A stretch of 47,677 bases of DNA from Alphaproteobacteria bacterium (lineage in GTDB: Bacteria > Pseudomonadota > Alphaproteobacteria > Reyranellales > Reyranellaceae). Made by a program: the position numbers and the translations under genes. The notes under the pieces are model-generated. The model was not told the origin of the DNA, did not search any database, and saw only the letters and a program-made list of their open reading frames with translations. The stretch lies in assembly GCA_010032545.1 (NCBI GenBank), contig RGPT01000004.1, positions 1 through 47,677 of the forward strand, in the 5' to 3' direction. The number at the start of each line of letters is the position of its first letter. Positions within the stretch are counted from its first letter, which is position 1. Of this stretch, positions 44,792 through 47,677 are shown piece by piece.

Positions 44792-46339
44792 GTGACCGAA
44801 GAACGGACTCCTTCCGCGAGCGCCGCCTCTCCCGGCCCCCTTTCGATCGGGGCGTTTCGCGCGGCCGTGTGCAAGGGAAGCGAGCCGCCGCCGTTGCCGG
44901 CCATTGCCCGTCTCGCCTCGTATCGCTGGCTGGTCGTGGGGACCGTGTGCATCGGCGCCTGCATGGGACAGGTCGATGCCAGCATGACGCAGATGCTCCT
45001 GCCCAGGCTCGAGCGCGAGTTCACGGCGCGGCTCAGCACCGTGAGCTGGGTTGCCATCTCCTACCTGCTGACGCTGGCCGCCTTCGTGCCGATCTTCGGC
45101 CGCCTCGCCGACATTTTCGGCCGCAAGCTGATGTACACCGGCGGCTTCCTGATCTTCCTCATCGGCTCGACGCTGTGCGGCTTCGCGACGGACCTCCCGA
45201 TGCTGATCTTCTTCCGGTTTATCCAGGCCACCGGCGCCGCACTGCTGACATCGAACGGCATCGCCATCATCGTCATGGCGACCGGTCCCGAGGAACGCGG
45301 ACGTGCGCTTGGCCTGCTGTCGGCGGCCCAGGCCGTCGGCCTCGGCGCCGGACCGGCCGTCGGCGGCCTGGTGCTGGATACGCTTGGCTGGCAATGGGCA
45401 TTCTGGATCAACGTGCCGGTCGGCCTGACCGGCGCCGTGCTGGGCTGGCTCGTCCTGCCACGGACCAGCCTGTCGCCTATGACGGGCGGCTTCGACTGGC
45501 GAGGTGCGATGCTGATCGCCCCCGCCATGGTCGCGGTCATGGCGGTGCTGAATCAGCTGCACACCTGGGGGCCGACATCGCCCGCCCTGATCGGCTGCCT
45601 GCTGCTGGCCATCGTTCTTCTGTTCCTCTTCGGCCGCACCGAGCGGCGTGCCGCGGCGCCGCTGCTCGACCTGCATCTCCTCAGCAAGCCTGCGTTCCTG
45701 CTCGGCAACATGGCGAACTTCCTGTCGTATGCCGCCTTGTTCGGGGTGTTCTTCGTCATCCCCTTCGCCCTGGTGCGCGTCTACGACGACTCCGGACTGG
45801 CGGCAGGACTGCGGCTGTCGATCCTCCCGGTCGTGCTGGGCCTTATGGCCCCGGTCGGCGGCGCCCTCGCCGACCGGCTGGGCGCCCGCGTGCCGACCTT
45901 CTGCGGCATGGTGATCTGCGTCGCGGGCCTCGCCCTCCTCTATGCCTTTCTCGACGGCTCGCCCGGCAGCCTGCCGCTGGTCATGCTGGCGCTGGCCATC
46001 TTTGGCGCGGGCTAGGGCCTGTTCATCTCACCCAACAGCAGCGCGATCATGGCGACGGCGCCGGCCGACCAGACAGGCCAGGCCGGCAGCGCGCTGAACG
46101 TGGTGCGCTTTCTCGGCATCAGCACCGGCATCTCCGCCGGTTCGACGGTGCTGGCCCTTGGCATGGGAAGAATTGAGGGCAGCACACTGGATGTCGCGCC
46201 GTCGCTGCTCGTCGCCGCCAGCCGCGACGTCATCCTGATGCTGGGGATCCTGGCTGCCCTCGCCGGCCTGATCTCGCTGATTCGTCCGGCGCGCCAAAAG
46301 ACGACCGAAGCGCACCGCGACAGTCACAAGGCCGCATAG
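44792..46339 (+). pseudogene. DHA2-family MFS drug exporter interrupted by in-frame amber codon
   Basis: A 14-helix EmrB/QacA-type exporter starting at a GTG (AAAGGA upstream). Motif A is FGRLADIFGRK and motif C is LGAGPAVGGLVLD. At codon 408 a TAG (46013-46015) sits in FGAG-stop-GLFISPNSSAIM. The same frame then continues 107 codons to 46339 with normal helices. Related exporters have an ordinary residue (often Gln or Leu/Trp) at this point, so one base change explains the stop. Without the last two or three helices the product is probably non-functional, unless the codon is suppressed or is a sequencing error. The 3' end overlaps lysE by 16 nt. Confidence 0.85.
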
Positions 46340-46887
46340 ACCGTCGTGACCACCAGCGCTGCGGCGAAGACGCGGTTGACCCGCCGCGACCAGACCGGAT
46401 CGCGGAAAACCCGCGCGAGGACCGCACCGGCCAGCAGCCAGGCGAGGTGGATGAGCACGATCATCGCACCCAGTACCGCGACTTTCGTCCATGGGTCCAG
46501 CATCGAGGCGGCGAACACCGCTGCAATCGCCACATAGGCCTTGGGATTGGCGATGGCGAGCAGCACGCCGCCGGCACAGGAAGGTGCGGCGACGGTTCCG
46601 TCCGGTGTCGACAGCGGCGGCGCGGTCGCAATCCGGAAGGCGAGATAGAGAATGTAGGCGGCAGAGGCCGCGAGCAGCACCGGGGCAAGCTGCGGCACGG
46701 CCAGAAGGACAGCAACCAGCCCGGTTGCCACGGCGAGCAGGACGGCGATGGTGCCCGCGATCAGCCCCGCCAGATAGGGGATCGACCGATGCAGTCCGAA
46801 CGCCGCGCCGACCGCCGTCACGCTGATCGTCGACGGCCCGGGACTGCCCATGACGAGCAAAGACGCAACGATCAGCGACAGCAACAT
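46324..46887 (-). CDS. LysE-family translocator
   Basis: A 187-residue inner-membrane exporter of the LysE/RhtB type with about six helices. Signatures are MGSPGPSTISVTAVGAAFGLHR near the N-terminus, AAYILYLAFRIA and ANPKAYVAIAAVFA. The family exports amino acids or homoserine lactones. The ATG is at 46887. The 3' end overlaps the interrupted exporter by 16 nt, tail to tail. It lies 53 nt from the peptidase gene, in the same direction. Confidence 0.9.
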   Translation of the reverse strand: MLLSLIVASLLVMGSPGPSTISVTAVGAAFGLHRSIPYLAGLIAGTIAVLLAVATGLVAVLLAVPQLAPVLLAASAAYILYLAFRIATAPPLSTPDGTVAAPSCAGGVLLAIANPKAYVAIAAVFAASMLDPWTKVAVLGAMIVLIHLAWLLAGAVLARVFRDPVWSRRVNRVFAAALVVTTVYAAL

Positions 46888-46940
46888 GGCAGGAGGCTAA
46901 CGCAGCACCGCACCCGCCGGCTTGAGCGTTCGTGCGGCGT

Positions 46941-47677
46941 CTATTTCGCCCGCCAGCGCGCGGCTTCGGCAGGATCGGCTGTGCAGGCGGCGGCGACCAG
47001 TGCCGCCGTGAGCAGCGTGGCCTGCCTGAGTTCACTTTGCGCCACCTTGTCCCGCGTGTCGGCGGGTGTCAGCACGACGCGCAGATGCGCGGCCGGATCG
47101 TCGAAACCTGCCACCAGGCGGATGGCGGGGATGCCGCCCAGCGCGAAGTTGGCGTGGTCGGAATTGGTCATCAGCGGCCGCACCGTGCGCAGGCTCTGGC
47201 CATTCGCCTCGGCGACCGCCAGCAGGAAGGGCTCGACTCCGGCATAGCCGCTGGAGAGGGCTGCGAGATGAGGGCTGCCGGCCACGGAGTCGAGATTGAC
47301 GTTGAGCGCGATCTTGGCCCGCTCGGCGTCGCTCAGGGATTTCACATACTGCGCCGAACCGGTGAGCGCCCATTCCTCGACGCTGAAGAACATCACCCGC
47401 ACGCCGCGCCGGAAGCCTGCCACCTTGGGCGCAAGCGCGCGCGTGACGGCCAGCACGGAAGCAAGGCCGGTGCCGTTGTCCATGGCGCTCTCCGCCAGAT
47501 CGTGGCCATCGACATGTGCGGAAAGCACCACCCATTCGTCGGTCTGGCCGGGATAGTCGTAGACCAGGGTCTCGGTCTCGGCCGGTCCTTCCTCGGTCTC
47601 GATCGTCATCGTGGCCGTGGACCAGCCCGCGGCACGGCGCGCAAGACGCGCGGCCGTCTCCGGCGAGATGCCGAGGG
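46941..47677 (-). CDS. M28-family zinc aminopeptidase, 5' end outside the window
   Basis: The frame stays open to the window edge (LGISPETAARLARR upstream of the track Met), so the start lies beyond 47677. The visible 245 residues hold the co-catalytic two-zinc peptidase site: His in LSAHVDGHD, bridging Asp in AMDNGTG, the Glu pair in SVEEWAL, Asp in NLDSVAG and His in NSDHANFALGG. It presumably cleaves N-terminal residues from peptides. PA-domain and signal regions, if any, are off the contig. Confidence 0.88.
   Translation of the reverse strand, partial: LGISPETAARLARRAAGWSTATMTIETEEGPAETETLVYDYPGQTDEWVVLSAHVDGHDLAESAMDNGTGLASVLAVTRALAPKVAGFRRGVRVMFFSVEEWALTGSAQYVKSLSDAERAKIALNVNLDSVAGSPHLAALSSGYAGVEPFLLAVAEANGQSLRTVRPLMTNSDHANFALGGIPAIRLVAGFDDPAAHLRVVLTPADTRDKVAQSELRQATLLTAALVAAACTADPAEAARWRAK

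Overview
The window is a high-GC contig of alphaproteobacterial character, probably metagenome-derived. Bug-type solute receptors, many acyl-CoA dehydrogenases and CaiB-type CoA transferases, DUF992 lipoproteins, MlaA/MlaC and a split MetH suggest a heterotroph of the Reyranella/Rhodospirillales/Bradyrhizobium kind; that placement is inference. The first ~1.4 kb does not belong with the rest. It has lower GC and different codon use, and it carries a 5'-truncated obg and the start of gatB that resemble Patescibacteria (CPR). gatB and an opposing alphaproteobacterial gene are both cut at the same point (~1395-1425), which indicates a chimeric assembly join.

Layout. 1-1420: foreign obg-gatB. 1400-5820: a truncated membrane protein, an alpha/beta hydrolase coupled to an internally deleted hydroxyisobutyrate dehydrogenase, two divergent SDRs, a Ddn-like protein and cysE. 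5930-7376: mlaA-mlaC. 7584-13920: an ArsR-methyltransferase fusion regulator with an operator-like palindrome, then metF, metH (homocysteine part), metH (folate/B12/activation part) and a TauE exporter, nearly all with overlapping stop/start codons. This is a compact methionine/SAM-cycle operon. 13957-16871: tandem DUF992 lipoproteins, a TauD-type dioxygenase and an AEC carrier. 16935-25575: three acyl-CoA dehydrogenases, a PLD-fold enzyme, two CoA transferases and an MFS carrier, suggesting carboxylic-acid activation and oxidation.

25566-28784: a minus-strand operon with a broken SDR, a D-threonine-aldolase-like enzyme, and sbtA with sbtB (bicarbonate transporter and PII-like partner). 28860-32858: the most notable locus. 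A thioredoxin-like CxxC protein, a UGSC-family selenoprotein and a feruloyl-CoA synthase lie in series. The selenoprotein is split in the ORF track by an in-frame UGA followed at once by a SECIS-like hairpin. 32998-39006: an ACAD10/11-like dehydrogenase with a terminator, a DMT carrier, a DUF202 protein, an extradiol-dioxygenase-like VOC protein, a D-aminoacylase and a broken Bug receptor. 39139-43933: a tight five-gene plus-strand operon (DMT carrier, SDR, hydrolase, acyl-CoA dehydrogenase, epoxide hydrolase). 43930-47677: a HAD dehalogenase, a DHA2 exporter interrupted by an in-frame amber codon, a LysE exporter and a partial M28 peptidase.

Three genes have clean internal deletions and one has a nonsense codon, so real decay must be separated from assembly error. 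I saw no tRNA, rRNA, CRISPR array, transposase or sel gene.
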